DNA of 19,573 nt, taken from the NCBI GenBank assembly GCA_964631175.1, contig CAZVWH010000054.1:1-19573 (forward strand). The letters are read 5' to 3'. This stretch comes from CAZVWH01 sp964631175 (GTDB lineage Bacteria > Planctomycetota > Phycisphaerae > Sedimentisphaerales > Anaerobacaceae). The first letter of the stretch is position 1; each line of letters starts with the position of its first letter. The notes under the pieces are model-generated. The model was not told the origin of the DNA, ran no database searches, and saw only the letters and a list, made by a program, of their open reading frames with translations. Of this stretch, positions 7,231 to 14,615 are shown piece by piece. Made by a program: the position numbers and the translations under genes.

Positions 7231-8256
7231 ATGAACATTAAACCGGTTAGCTTTATTATAGTCACTTGCATAGTAGTGTTATCACAATTTTGTCGGGCAT
7301 CGGCGAATAATAATGGTGATAGTGTGCGCAAGGATTCTGCTTTACAGATTTATCTGCCGAGAGAAGTTACAATAGAAGACGATTCTTTGAAATTAGGTCG
7401 GGTTAGCATAATTCGGGGAGAGGAATCACTTGTAGCTAAAGCAAGCGAAATTATGTTAGGGCGTTTTTCATTGCCTGGCCAAAGAATTGTTTTGGGCCGA
7501 TCCGTTGTGCTAAGCAGATTGGCCTGTAATGGCATTTCAGCCTCGCAAGTTGCGTTGACCGGCTCGGAAGAAATAACGGTAAAAAAACAACACAAGGTTA
7601 TCAAAGGTAGCGAATTTGTTGAGCTGGCAGCCTCATTTCTGAAAAAAAGCCTGTCAGACGGTTTGGTTTGCCAGGCTAAGCCCGTACGGATGCCAAAAGA
7701 TTTGTTTTTGCCCATGTCGTATAAAGATGTAACGCTGTCTCCACACCTGATAGAGGGCGCTGTGCCTAATCAAGCCAAAGTTCGGGTTTCTGTGCTGGCT
7801 CCCGATCAGGTCGGCAGCAGCAATGAGATAGGTGCTGCTATAGTGACCTTTCGCCTGAAATTTAAATGTCGCCGGGTAGTGACACTGACCGAGATTCCTG
7901 CAGGTGCTGTCATCGGTCCTGAAAACGTCAAGATAGAAAGAATCGTGACGGATTATCCTGAAGCGGCAAATTGGAGTCCGCCATACGGCCTTATCGCCAG
8001 GCGTAGGCTGCCGGCAAATACGATTATTCAGCCGAATATGTTAGGCTCCATCAAGCCGGTCCGCCGCGGCGGAGCCATCAAACGCAACGACACAGTTGTA
8101 ATTAGAGTTGAAATGCCCGGACTTATTGTCACAGCACTGGGAAAAGCTATGCAGCAAGGCTATGCCGGTGAGTGCATAAAAGTCCGGAATATAGATTCGC
8201 AGCGGATAATTGTAGCAAAGATCAATGAAGATAGAACCGTACAACCGATTTTTTAG
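7231..8256 (+). CDS. flgA: P-ring assembly chaperone FlgA
   Basis: A 341-residue exported protein. The signal peptide is at about 1-25 (MNIKPVSFIIVTCIVVLSQFCRASA). A beta-rich N-terminal FlgA domain (about 38-120) is followed by an SAF-type domain at about 214-272 (VVTLTEIPAGAVIGPENVKIERI ... GLIARRRLPANTIIQPNML). A C-terminal beta-clip region reads KRNDTVVIRVEMPGLIVTALGKAMQQGYAGECIKVRN. FlgA is periplasmic and assists FlgI assembly around the rod. It is longer than the roughly 220-residue enteric protein because of the N-terminal domain. Residues 277-281 (VRRGG) come from a GC-rich palindrome placed just where the family has a P-x-V-K-R-G-type sequence, here continued as IKRNDTV. AAGGA 6 nt before the ATG supports the start. 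Confidence 0.9.
   Translation: MNIKPVSFIIVTCIVVLSQFCRASANNNGDSVRKDSALQIYLPREVTIEDDSLKLGRVSIIRGEESLVAKASEIMLGRFSLPGQRIVLGRSVVLSRLACNGISASQVALTGSEEITVKKQHKVIKGSEFVELAASFLKKSLSDGLVCQAKPVRMPKDLFLPMSYKDVTLSPHLIEGAVPNQAKVRVSVLAPDQVGSSNEIGAAIVTFRLKFKCRRVVTLTEIPAGAVIGPENVKIERIVTDYPEAANWSPPYGLIARRRLPANTIIQPNMLGSIKPVRRGGAIKRNDTVVIRVEMPGLIVTALGKAMQQGYAGECIKVRNIDSQRIIVAKINEDRTVQPIF
8060..8073. repeat. GC-rich 14-bp palindrome inside flgA
   Basis: TCCGCCGCGGCGGA, identical to 81-94. It is read as VRRGGA between the SAF domain and the C-terminal beta strands of FlgA. Confidence 0.85.
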
Positions 8257-8260
8257 AGTC

Positions 8261-8360
8261 CCACGTGATACGTGGAGCTGAATATTTAGCCCTGCAATCC
8301 CTCGTCCCTGCTCGGGCCTGCTGCGAACATGGCCGAGGGGACAGGTTTATTGCGGGGTTG
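8261..8360. repeat. Composite intergenic repeat between flgA and flgH
   Basis: A small stem CCACG/CGTGG (8261-8265 / 8271-8275) is followed by the long version of the flgF-flgG repeat: AATATTTAGCCCTGCAAT at 8281-8298 and ATTGCGGGG at 8349-8357. About 50 bp of GC-rich sequence lies between the arms, itself partly self-complementary (CCCTCG and CGAGGG). It fills most of the 118-bp gap. No T-run follows. Confidence 0.6.
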
Positions 8361-8374
8361 AAAAGGAAGAACAA

Positions 8375-9001
8375 ATGAATAATAAAATAGTGTTTGTGCT
8401 TATCCTGCTTGTCTTCGTACTCTGGCCGATTACGCCGATGGCGGACTTACAGGCCGGCTCCATTTGGGCCAAGAGAGATAAAACCATGAAAGAGCTGTAT
8501 GCCGACGATATCGCCCGTAACATAGGTGATGTTCTAACTATCTTGATTACAGAAGATAGTAAGGTCGATAACAAGGCAAAAAGAGATTTGAAGAAGGGAA
8601 CCGATCGCTCAAGCACCTTTAACGGAAACTTGAATATAGACCATATTCTGCCGAGTATGCCTGGTTTTACTATGGAAGCTAAAACTAATAGTGAGCTTAC
8701 AAGCAAAGCCGACTACAAAGATGAGCGTAGCTTTGTCGATCGGGTCACCGTAGTAGTTATAGATGTCCTGCCGAACCAGAATCTCATCGTTATAGGTACT
8801 CGTTACCGTAATATCTCAAATGACATACAAAACATTGAAGTAAGCGGCATAGTAAGGCCCAGCGATATTGCGTTTGATAACACGGTTAAGAGCGAGCAGG
8901 TGGCAAACTTTCGTATTGTAACTAAGAATGGTGGAGTTTCGGATTCCTATACCAAGCCGGGCTGGCTTGGGCGTATATTCGATATTTTGTGGCCGTTCTA
9001 A
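8375..9001 (+). CDS. flgH: Flagellar L-ring protein FlgH (no lipobox)
   Basis: A 208-residue L-ring protein that forms the outer-membrane bushing. Family blocks are visible: GSIWA at 28-32, LYADDIARNIGDVLTILITE at 41-60, VDRVTVVVIDVLPNQNLIVIGTR at 121-143, VSGIVRPSDIAFDNTVKSEQVANFRI at 156-181, and the C-terminal PGWLGRIFDILWPF. The N-terminus is a signal peptide (MNNKIVFVLILLVFVLWPIT-PMA). There is no cysteine anywhere in the protein, although FlgH is usually a lipoprotein, so here it is probably released by signal peptidase I after about residue 23. GGAAG 7 nt before the ATG is the ribosome binding site. Confidence 0.93.
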   Translation: MNNKIVFVLILLVFVLWPITPMADLQAGSIWAKRDKTMKELYADDIARNIGDVLTILITEDSKVDNKAKRDLKKGTDRSSTFNGNLNIDHILPSMPGFTMEAKTNSELTSKADYKDERSFVDRVTVVVIDVLPNQNLIVIGTRYRNISNDIQNIEVSGIVRPSDIAFDNTVKSEQVANFRIVTKNGGVSDSYTKPGWLGRIFDILWPF

Positions 9002-9012
9002 AATTAGAATTT

Positions 9013-9056
9013 AGAATTGAGAATTACAAATTTCTACGTTTTAAATTCTCAATTCT
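9013..9056. repeat. AT-rich inverted repeat in the flgH-flgI gap
   Basis: AGAATTGAGAATT (9013-9025) and AATTCTCAATTCT (9044-9056) form a perfect 13-bp stem with an 18-nt loop, ending about 25 bp before the flgI ribosome binding site. The absence of a GC stem and T-run argues against a terminator. A role in mRNA stability or processing is possible. Confidence 0.65.
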
Positions 9057-9092
9057 TTATTCTTAAACAAACGAGTTTTGAAGGTGAAGCTT

Positions 9093-10238
9093 ATGAAATC
9101 AAAAAATAGAACAAGAGCACAACAGCGCAAAATTGGATTTTGCGTCTTTAGCGTTGTGTCTTGTCTCTTGAGTCTTGCGTCTGTTGGACGGTGTGAGCGA
9201 ATAAAAGATATCGTTGATATAAAGGGTATTCGCGGTAATCCGCTTGCCGGCGTAGGATTGATCATAGGTTTAGCCGACACCGGCGATAGCACACTGCCGT
9301 CGCGGCAGATGCTGACTAACATTTTGAGGGAGGCCGGCATAATTCTTACTCCTTCCGACCTGACCGGCGGTAACATTGCTGTTGTTATGGTTACAGCCGA
9401 GCTGGGTCCTTTTGATCGTGAAGGCTCACGCATTGACGTTGATGTCTCTGTTATTGGAGATGCCAAGAGCCTTCAAGGTGGGATGCTTTTGCCGACTCCA
9501 TTGAAGGGCCTTAATGGTCAGGTTTATGCAATAGCTCAGGGTGGTGTTTCGACCGGCGGCTGGGTGGCATCAGGGGAAAAGGCAAGCATCACCAAGAACC
9601 ACCAGAACGTTGCGCGAATCCCAAACGGTGCCATAGTGGAAAAGCAAGAATTAGCGACGTATGTCGAATACATTGCCGGCCATAGGTTTATCACGCTTAA
9701 TCTTAGAAACAGCGATTTTTCCACCGCAGAGCAAATAAGCAAAGCCATTAATCAGCTCTACCCGAATAGTGCACTGGCAATTGATGCCGGCACAATCAAA
9801 GTTAACATTCCTAATGAGGTTAGTCAGGCGGGCATAGCCAGCTTTATCGATGATATTACAAAGCCGCAAGTGACGGTTGATGTCCCTGCGGTGGTGGTTA
9901 TTAATGAGCGCACCGGCACTATTGTAGTGGGTGAAAATGTCGGTATCTCAGCAGTGGCGATTTCACAAGGCAGCTTGGTAGTAAAGGTTAAGGAAACCGC
10001 GAATGTTTCCCAGCCGACCGCGCCTTTTTCCGATGCGGGAACTACAGAGGTTATTCCCGAATCTATGGTGGATGTCGAGGAGAGGAATGCGCATTTGATT
10101 CCCGTCTCCCGTGCGGTCACTATCTCAGAATTGGCTAAGGCCCTCAACGCTATAGGAGCAACACCAAGAGACCTAATAGCAATATTTAATGCCCTGAAGA
10201 AGGCAGGTGCTCTTCAAGCAGAGCTGCTAATAATGTAG
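9093..10238 (+). CDS. flgI: Flagellar P-ring protein FlgI
   Basis: A 381-residue P-ring subunit that polymerises around the rod in the peptidoglycan layer. A basic, hydrophobic signal peptide spans about 1-33 (KIGFCVFSVVSCLLSLASVGRC). Core motifs follow: RIKDIVDIKGIRGNPLAGVGLIIGLADTGDS at 36-66, LLPTPLKGLNGQVYAIAQGGVSTGG at 132-156, NERTGTIVVGENVGISAVAISQGSLVV at 271-297, and the C-terminal SELAKALNAIGATPRDLIAIFNALKKAGALQAELLIM. The ATG at 9093 is chosen over an upstream TTG at 9078, because AAGGTGA (9081-9087) gives a Shine-Dalgarno sequence at proper spacing and the extension adds nothing conserved. The signal-peptide segment is encoded by low-complexity TCTTG-rich DNA and a hairpin. Confidence 0.95.
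   Translation: MKSKNRTRAQQRKIGFCVFSVVSCLLSLASVGRCERIKDIVDIKGIRGNPLAGVGLIIGLADTGDSTLPSRQMLTNILREAGIILTPSDLTGGNIAVVMVTAELGPFDREGSRIDVDVSVIGDAKSLQGGMLLPTPLKGLNGQVYAIAQGGVSTGGWVASGEKASITKNHQNVARIPNGAIVEKQELATYVEYIAGHRFITLNLRNSDFSTAEQISKAINQLYPNSALAIDAGTIKVNIPNEVSQAGIASFIDDITKPQVTVDVPAVVVINERTGTIVVGENVGISAVAISQGSLVVKVKETANVSQPTAPFSDAGTTEVIPESMVDVEERNAHLIPVSRAVTISELAKALNAIGATPRDLIAIFNALKKAGALQAELLIM
9126..9144. repeat. Hairpin just inside flgI
   Basis: CGCAAAAT (9126-9133) and ATTTTGCG (9137-9144) form a perfect 8-bp stem with a TGG loop, starting 33 nt after the flgI start codon. In mRNA it could affect early elongation. It may equally be a relic of a dispersed repeat. Confidence 0.5.
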
Positions 10239-10249
10239 GAGAAATTTTA

Positions 10250-10621
10250 ATGGATAGCTCCGGATTGATATTAACCGAGCCGGTTTTACCACCAGCACCG
10301 CTCCAGCTTGATGCTCAATATCAAATACTCGATACTCATCGAGCATCGAGCATCGAGAATCGAGAATCAAGAGAGCAAATAGCCAAAGACTTCGAGTCGC
10401 TTTTGCTCCATAAGCTATTAGAGGAAATGAAAAACACCATCGGGGATTGGGGCTTTAGTAAAGATGGAGTTTCCAAACAGGTGCAGGGAATATTTTGGCT
10501 ACAACTGGCTCAAGATATTGCGAGTAAAGGCGGCTTAGGGTTGTGGAAGAATATATATGAGTTTTTAACACATACCGAGCAGTCAAATGAGAAGATAGAT
10601 TTGCTAAATGAAAATATATGA
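10250..10621 (+). CDS. flgJ: Rod-binding protein FlgJ (N-terminal domain only)
   Basis: A 123-residue protein with the rod-binding domain at residues 43-105 (QIAKDFESLLLHKLLEEMKNTI ... VQGIFWLQLAQDIASKGGLGLWKNIYEFL). It matches the N-terminal half of enteric FlgJ, the rod cap. The C-terminal muramidase/glucosaminidase domain is absent, as in many non-enteric lineages, so another enzyme must open the peptidoglycan. The first 41 residues are non-conserved and include a stretch (about 29-41, THRASSIENRESR) encoded by a 7-bp tandem repeat. GGAG 8 nt before the ATG supports the start. The stop overlaps the flgN start (ATGA). Confidence 0.87.
   Translation: MDSSGLILTEPVLPPAPLQLDAQYQILDTHRASSIENRESREQIAKDFESLLLHKLLEEMKNTIGDWGFSKDGVSKQVQGIFWLQLAQDIASKGGLGLWKNIYEFLTHTEQSNEKIDLLNENI
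10337..10371. repeat. Heptanucleotide tandem repeat inside flgJ
   Basis: Five adjacent 7-bp units read CATCGAG, CATCGAG, CATCGAG, AATCGAG, AATCAAG. Seven is not a multiple of three, so loss or gain of one unit would shift the flgJ frame upstream of its whole conserved domain. Related words (ATACTCG, ATACTC) precede it at 10325-10336. Confidence 0.8.
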
Positions 10622-11202
10622 AAGTGAAAGAAATTACAATACAAGATAAGGTTAACTCCGTTAAAGACCCTCGATTAGAGGACTCAGGTCTCCAAGAAAA
10701 AGTCTCTGACGCAGTTAATGAGCTGCTGGCTGTTTTAGACAAGGATATACAGCATATACAGGATAGCTTGTCCTGGTTAAATGAGCTGCGAAAATTGGTC
10801 CTCAAGAGAGATGACACGGCTTTGGGCAAGCTGCTTGAAAGTATTCGGGTTGAAGCAGACGTTTACACTGCTAATGAGTCAAAACGCCGTTCCATACGAG
10901 AAGATTTGGCCAATGCTCTTGGCTGTAGCGTTGAGCAGATGACTCTGTCGGCGCTGGAAAGAGCGTTGCCAAAAGAAGAAAAAGTTCAAGTAGAAAATAG
11001 AAAAACGAGGCTGAGAGAGCTGATTAAGCAGCTCAGGAGGGAACATTTGAGTACGGCATTGCTTTTGTCGGACTGTGCGAGTTTCAACAAACGCCTTTTC
11101 AAAGCTCTTTTTGACCTCGACGGCAAAGAAACGGTTTTTTACCGTCCAAGCGGTGCGGCCAAAAGGCAAACTAGCATGAATTTTGTGAATATGCAATTTT
11201 GA
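10618..11202 (+). CDS. flgN: FlgN-like export chaperone for FlgK/FlgL
   Basis: A 194-residue, almost wholly helical protein. Coiled-coil-prone segments lie at about 25-100 and 113-165, and the tail YRPSGAAKRQTSMNFVNMQF at 175-194 is typical of FlgN. FlgN is a cytosolic chaperone that escorts the junction proteins FlgK and FlgL to the export gate. Both genes follow immediately downstream. FlgN sequences diverge strongly, so the call rests on helical character, length, the C-terminal motif and position. The start overlaps flgJ by 4 bp, implying coupling. It is somewhat longer than the roughly 140-residue enteric protein. Confidence 0.8.
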   Translation: MKVKEITIQDKVNSVKDPRLEDSGLQEKVSDAVNELLAVLDKDIQHIQDSLSWLNELRKLVLKRDDTALGKLLESIRVEADVYTANESKRRSIREDLANALGCSVEQMTLSALERALPKEEKVQVENRKTRLRELIKQLRREHLSTALLLSDCASFNKRLFKALFDLDGKETVFYRPSGAAKRQTSMNFVNMQF

Positions 11203-11258
11203 TAAATTATAGCGGCAGAACCTCTAGTAAATTGCGGGGTTCACAATGGTGCCGGAAT

Positions 11259-11262
11259 GGAG
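11259..11262 (+). promoter_or_regulatory. Ribosome binding site that decides the flgK start
   Basis: GGAG lies 7 nt before ATG at 11270. The upstream ATG at 11246 would add eight residues (MVPEWSHR) without family counterpart and overlies the tail of an intergenic repeat (ATTGCGGGG, 11231-11239). Confidence 0.6.
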
Positions 11263-11269
11263 TCACCGG

Positions 11270-13231
11270 ATGCAGGATTATTCGATAGCAATGAGCGGCC
11301 TTGATGCGGCGCAGAAGGCTTTTGATGTAATCGGCAATAATATTGCCAATGCTGCCACTGACGGCTATCACCGTCAGGAAGTAAATCTCACTCCGGCATA
11401 TTCAAATCAGGTCGGTTCGATTTTATTAGGCGGCGGCGTTGATATCACCAGTATTGTCAGGTCAATAGACAGCTTTTTAGAGAAGGAAATTGTCTGGCAA
11501 AAATCCCTGTTAGAGCAGGTTTCACAAGAGCTTACTACGCTGGAAAACGTCGAAAACATATTCGGTGAGTTTTCCGCCGGCAGCAGTCTGAGCAAAACAA
11601 TAGATGAGTTTTTCAACTCATTGCAGGATCTTAGCGCTCATCCCTTAGAGATTGTCTGGCAAAACCAGGCTGTAACAGCCGGCCAGAATTTGGCCGACCA
11701 CTTCAGAACATTAGGAGAATTTCTGACCAGACTGGAAAATCAGATTCAATTAGAAGCTGAAAATACTATTGAGCGAATTAATACGCTGATAAGCCAGATA
11801 GCAGAACTAAATGATAACGTAGAAAGAATTGAAATAAACGGAGGCCAAGCCAATAACTTGCGTGATCAAAGAGACCAGCACATAGTGGAGCTGGCCGAGT
11901 TAGTCCGTATAGAGACTCGAAGTCGAGAGAACAGCGTAGTTGATGTCAGCATACTTGGTTTACCTGTAGTGTCCAAAACCTCTGCCACACAATTAGAGGT
12001 TGGTTTGAAAGAAGACATGTCTCTGGGTATTTCAGCATCAGGTGCACACAGTTACAGCACCAGCGTGCAAGGCGGACGGCTTGGTGCATTATTGTCGTTG
12101 AAAAACGAAATTATCTCTGGATTTCACGACGACCTGGACGCATTAGCAAAGGCTATAATACAGTTGGTAAATCAATACCATGTTCAAGGGGTAAGCTCGG
12201 AAGGCTCATTTACTGAGCTGACCGGGTGGCAGATGACAAGCGAAAATCTTGCTGACTTCGACCCACCTGTAAACGATGGCAAAATATATATAAGAGTTAC
12301 CAATACCGATACGGGCGAGGTGACACGCCATGAGATCGATATTAATGCCTCAACCGATTCTCTAAGCACCATAGCCTCGGCTATCTCAGCTATTACCGGC
12401 TTAGATGCTTCTGTCAATTCTTCGAGGCTGAACATTCAGGCTCAAACCAACTATAAATTTGATTTTCTGCCAGCCGTTTTATCTGAGCCAACAGCAAGTA
12501 ATCTGACCGCAACGTCGCCACCAGTTATATCCGTATCAGGGATTTACGAAGGCGCAGAGAATCAGACCTTCACCTTTACAGTGGTAGGTACCGGCTCGGT
12601 AGGCAACGGTGATTTACGGCTTGAGGTAAAAAACGGCGATGGCGAGGTTATTACTACATTGAACATTGGTGCCGGCTACGCGGCAGGTGATAAGCTTGAT
12701 TTTGGAAATGGAATCAAAATATCCGTAAGTACCGGCGATTTGAATGTGGGTGACAGTTTTGAGATTGACGCTTTTGCTAATACTGACACTTCCGGCGTGT
12801 TGGCTGCCGTTGGGATCAATACCTTCTTTTCCGGCAGCGGCGCAACGGATATGGCGGTTCGCTCTGGTCTAATAAATGCGCCTTATAAAATAGCAACGGC
12901 ACTGGGAGCTGGTATGACCGACAACACTAATGCTCTGCGGATGGCAGATTTGAAAAACCAGGCTGTAAGCAGTTTGAACGGTCAGACGCCCGCTGTGTTC
13001 TATCATCAATTGATTGCAAATATAGGTCAAGAAATTTCCGTTAAACAAATGCGGCAGGACAATCTCGAGACCATGGTTCAGAACCTTGTCAATAGACGGA
13101 ATGAGATAAGCGGCGTCGATATTAACGACGAAGCTGCTCGATTATTGATTTTCGAGCAGATGTTTCAAGCAATAAGTAAATATCTAAGCACAGTTCAATC
13201 GTCAATTGTTGCTATGATGGAAATAATATGA
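11270..13231 (+). CDS. flgK: Hook-filament junction protein FlgK (HAP1)
   Basis: The first junction protein between hook and filament: 653 residues from ATG 11270, or 661 from ATG 11246. Counting from 11246, the N-terminal signature is at 12-46 (YSIAMSGLDAAQKAFDVIGNNIANAATDGYHRQEV). A long helical region spans about 75-220, with INGGQANNLRDQRDQHIVELAEL at 197-219, and the C-terminal helices are at 590-661 (QDNLETMVQNLVNRRNEISGVDINDEAARLLIFEQMFQAISKYLSTVQ). Residues 427-513 (ISVSGIYEGAENQTFTFTVVGTG ... FEIDAFANTDT) form an inserted beta-rich module, which helps explain the length above the roughly 550 residues of enteric FlgK. Such inserts are surface exposed. flgL follows after 28 bp. Confidence 0.95.
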   Translation: MQDYSIAMSGLDAAQKAFDVIGNNIANAATDGYHRQEVNLTPAYSNQVGSILLGGGVDITSIVRSIDSFLEKEIVWQKSLLEQVSQELTTLENVENIFGEFSAGSSLSKTIDEFFNSLQDLSAHPLEIVWQNQAVTAGQNLADHFRTLGEFLTRLENQIQLEAENTIERINTLISQIAELNDNVERIEINGGQANNLRDQRDQHIVELAELVRIETRSRENSVVDVSILGLPVVSKTSATQLEVGLKEDMSLGISASGAHSYSTSVQGGRLGALLSLKNEIISGFHDDLDALAKAIIQLVNQYHVQGVSSEGSFTELTGWQMTSENLADFDPPVNDGKIYIRVTNTDTGEVTRHEIDINASTDSLSTIASAISAITGLDASVNSSRLNIQAQTNYKFDFLPAVLSEPTASNLTATSPPVISVSGIYEGAENQTFTFTVVGTGSVGNGDLRLEVKNGDGEVITTLNIGAGYAAGDKLDFGNGIKISVSTGDLNVGDSFEIDAFANTDTSGVLAAVGINTFFSGSGATDMAVRSGLINAPYKIATALGAGMTDNTNALRMADLKNQAVSSLNGQTPAVFYHQLIANIGQEISVKQMRQDNLETMVQNLVNRRNEISGVDINDEAARLLIFEQMFQAISKYLSTVQSSIVAMMEII

Positions 13232-13259
13232 TCGGCCAAGCTTAATTGAAGGGCTTCAA

Positions 13260-14447
13260 ATGAGCGGAACGCTGAGCAACATTTATAATAATGTTAATTT
13301 TGCATTGCATTTGCATAGCGAGGCAATGGCTCGCCTGCAAGAACAGGCATCCACCGGCTCTCGAATAAATCGTGCCTCGGATGCTCCATCCACCGCATAC
13401 AAGGTATTAGGGCTGAATTCTCAGCAGTCGTCACTGACAAATTATATAGACAATCTGTCGGAGGTGATCCAGACTTTAGAGATTACCTCAACTATTATTG
13501 GCAACCAAGTCTCGGAATTCTCCGAGGCTCGAACACGCCTAACACAAATTGCCAACAGTATCTATGGAGAACGGAATCAAGAGAGGATTGTAGGTGGAAT
13601 CAACGATATACTCGAGCAGGTAGTGTCACTGGCTAATACCAAACATGCAGGCCAATACCTGTTTGGAGGAAGCGATTCGACATCGGCGCCGTACGTTGTG
13701 GAACGTGTTGACGGAGAAATCGTTAGTGTAACCTATCAGGGAAGCGATGAGAATCGAAATGTAGAGGTGGCACCTGGATTGGAATCTTCAGCCTTTTACA
13801 TAGGTGATAATATCTTTCGTTGCCGTAATCGTGGTGCTCCGATTTTTCTGGGTGATACCGGTGCCACAGCCGGCACAGGTACATCAAGCGTCACCGGTGA
13901 TACCTGGCTGATGGTAACTTATGACGACACCAATTACAAGCTCTCAATCGATGATGGAGCAAGCTTAGTAACTGTTCCCATTGGCGGGGACACCAATCAG
14001 GCTGTAACTGATTCACGAACAGGAAAGGTGCTATACGTGGACAGTACACAAATAAACAGCGCCGGGGTAGAGATGATAAGCATACCTGGAACATACGATA
14101 TATTTGATACCCTTATCAGTATTCGAGATATATTGAGAAATGAAAGAGAGCTCTCCGAAGCTCAACTGCAAGAGCTGCTTAATAATTCGCTGAGTTCCTT
14201 GGAAGAGATAAACAATCTGCTGGTACGAGCTGAGGTCTCTGTAGGGTCAAAAATTGGATTTCTGGAAAATCTCAAGAGCACGCTTAATGATCAAAAGTAT
14301 AATACGGAGGACGAAGCCGATCGTTTGCAGGAAGCTGACATAGCTCAGGTAGCTATAGATCTTTCTCGACGTGAGCTTTTATACCAGATGTCGTTATCGG
14401 TAGCTGCAAGGCTTATGTCTGTATCGCTGCTGGATTTTGTCAGTTAA
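13260..14447 (+). CDS. flgL: Hook-filament junction protein FlgL (HAP3)
   Basis: A 395-residue flagellin-like junction protein. The N-terminal helices are at 5-135 (STGSRINRASDAPSTAYKVLGLNSQQSSLTNYIDNLSEVIQTLEITSTII, then ANTKHAGQYLFGGSDS at 125-140). The C-terminal helices are at 285-395 (LLVRAEVSVGSKIGFLENL ... DIAQVAIDLSRRELLYQMSLSVAARLMSVSLLDFVS). Between them, residues 190-280 form a variable beta-rich region (GTGTSSVTGDTWLMVTYDDTNYKLSIDDG). The GGQYLFGG-type motif and lack of a terminal flagellin signature favour FlgL over flagellin. AAGGG about 7 nt before the ATG is the ribosome binding site. Its end lies about 20 bp before the mobile-like element. Confidence 0.95.
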   Translation: MSGTLSNIYNNVNFALHLHSEAMARLQEQASTGSRINRASDAPSTAYKVLGLNSQQSSLTNYIDNLSEVIQTLEITSTIIGNQVSEFSEARTRLTQIANSIYGERNQERIVGGINDILEQVVSLANTKHAGQYLFGGSDSTSAPYVVERVDGEIVSVTYQGSDENRNVEVAPGLESSAFYIGDNIFRCRNRGAPIFLGDTGATAGTGTSSVTGDTWLMVTYDDTNYKLSIDDGASLVTVPIGGDTNQAVTDSRTGKVLYVDSTQINSAGVEMISIPGTYDIFDTLISIRDILRNERELSEAQLQELLNNSLSSLEEINNLLVRAEVSVGSKIGFLENLKSTLNDQKYNTEDEADRLQEADIAQVAIDLSRRELLYQMSLSVAARLMSVSLLDFVS

Positions 14448-14477
14448 CTACCGAATAGAAACATTTTAGAGGAAACG

Positions 14478-14615
14478 TAAGCGTTCACGGGAAAACCGCA
14501 TTTTTGTCATTGCGAGCGAAGCGAAGCAATCTAAAATCGTACGTTTTTGAGATTGCTTCGGCCTAAAGGCCTCGCAATGACACAAAAACGCCTTATTTTC
14601 TGTGTGAACGGTTAC
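14478..14615. mobile_element. MITE-like inverted-repeat element between flgL and the TPR gene
   Basis: The ends TAAGCGTTCAC and GTGAACGGTTA are inverted repeats with one mismatch. Inside, TGTCATTGCGAG (14505-14516) pairs with CTCGCAATGACA (14571-14582), and CGAAGCAATCT (14522-14532) with AGATTGCTTCG (14550-14560), giving a long cruciform. GAGGAAACG occurs directly on both sides (14469-14477 and 14616-14624), as expected for a 9-bp target duplication. No transposase is encoded, so it would need one in trans. Confidence 0.75.

Noticed and set aside
7350..7715. 121-codon open frame on the minus strand
   Set aside because: It is antisense to flgA, with no promoter, ribosome binding site or protein-like motif.
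9078..9092. TTG start extending flgI by five codons
   Set aside because: The extension covers the Shine-Dalgarno sequence AAGGTGA of the ATG at 9093 and adds nothing conserved.
13260..14447. Flagellin instead of FlgL
   Set aside because: It directly follows flgK, and it has the GQYLFGG motif and a C-terminal end typical of FlgL. Flagellin signatures are missing.
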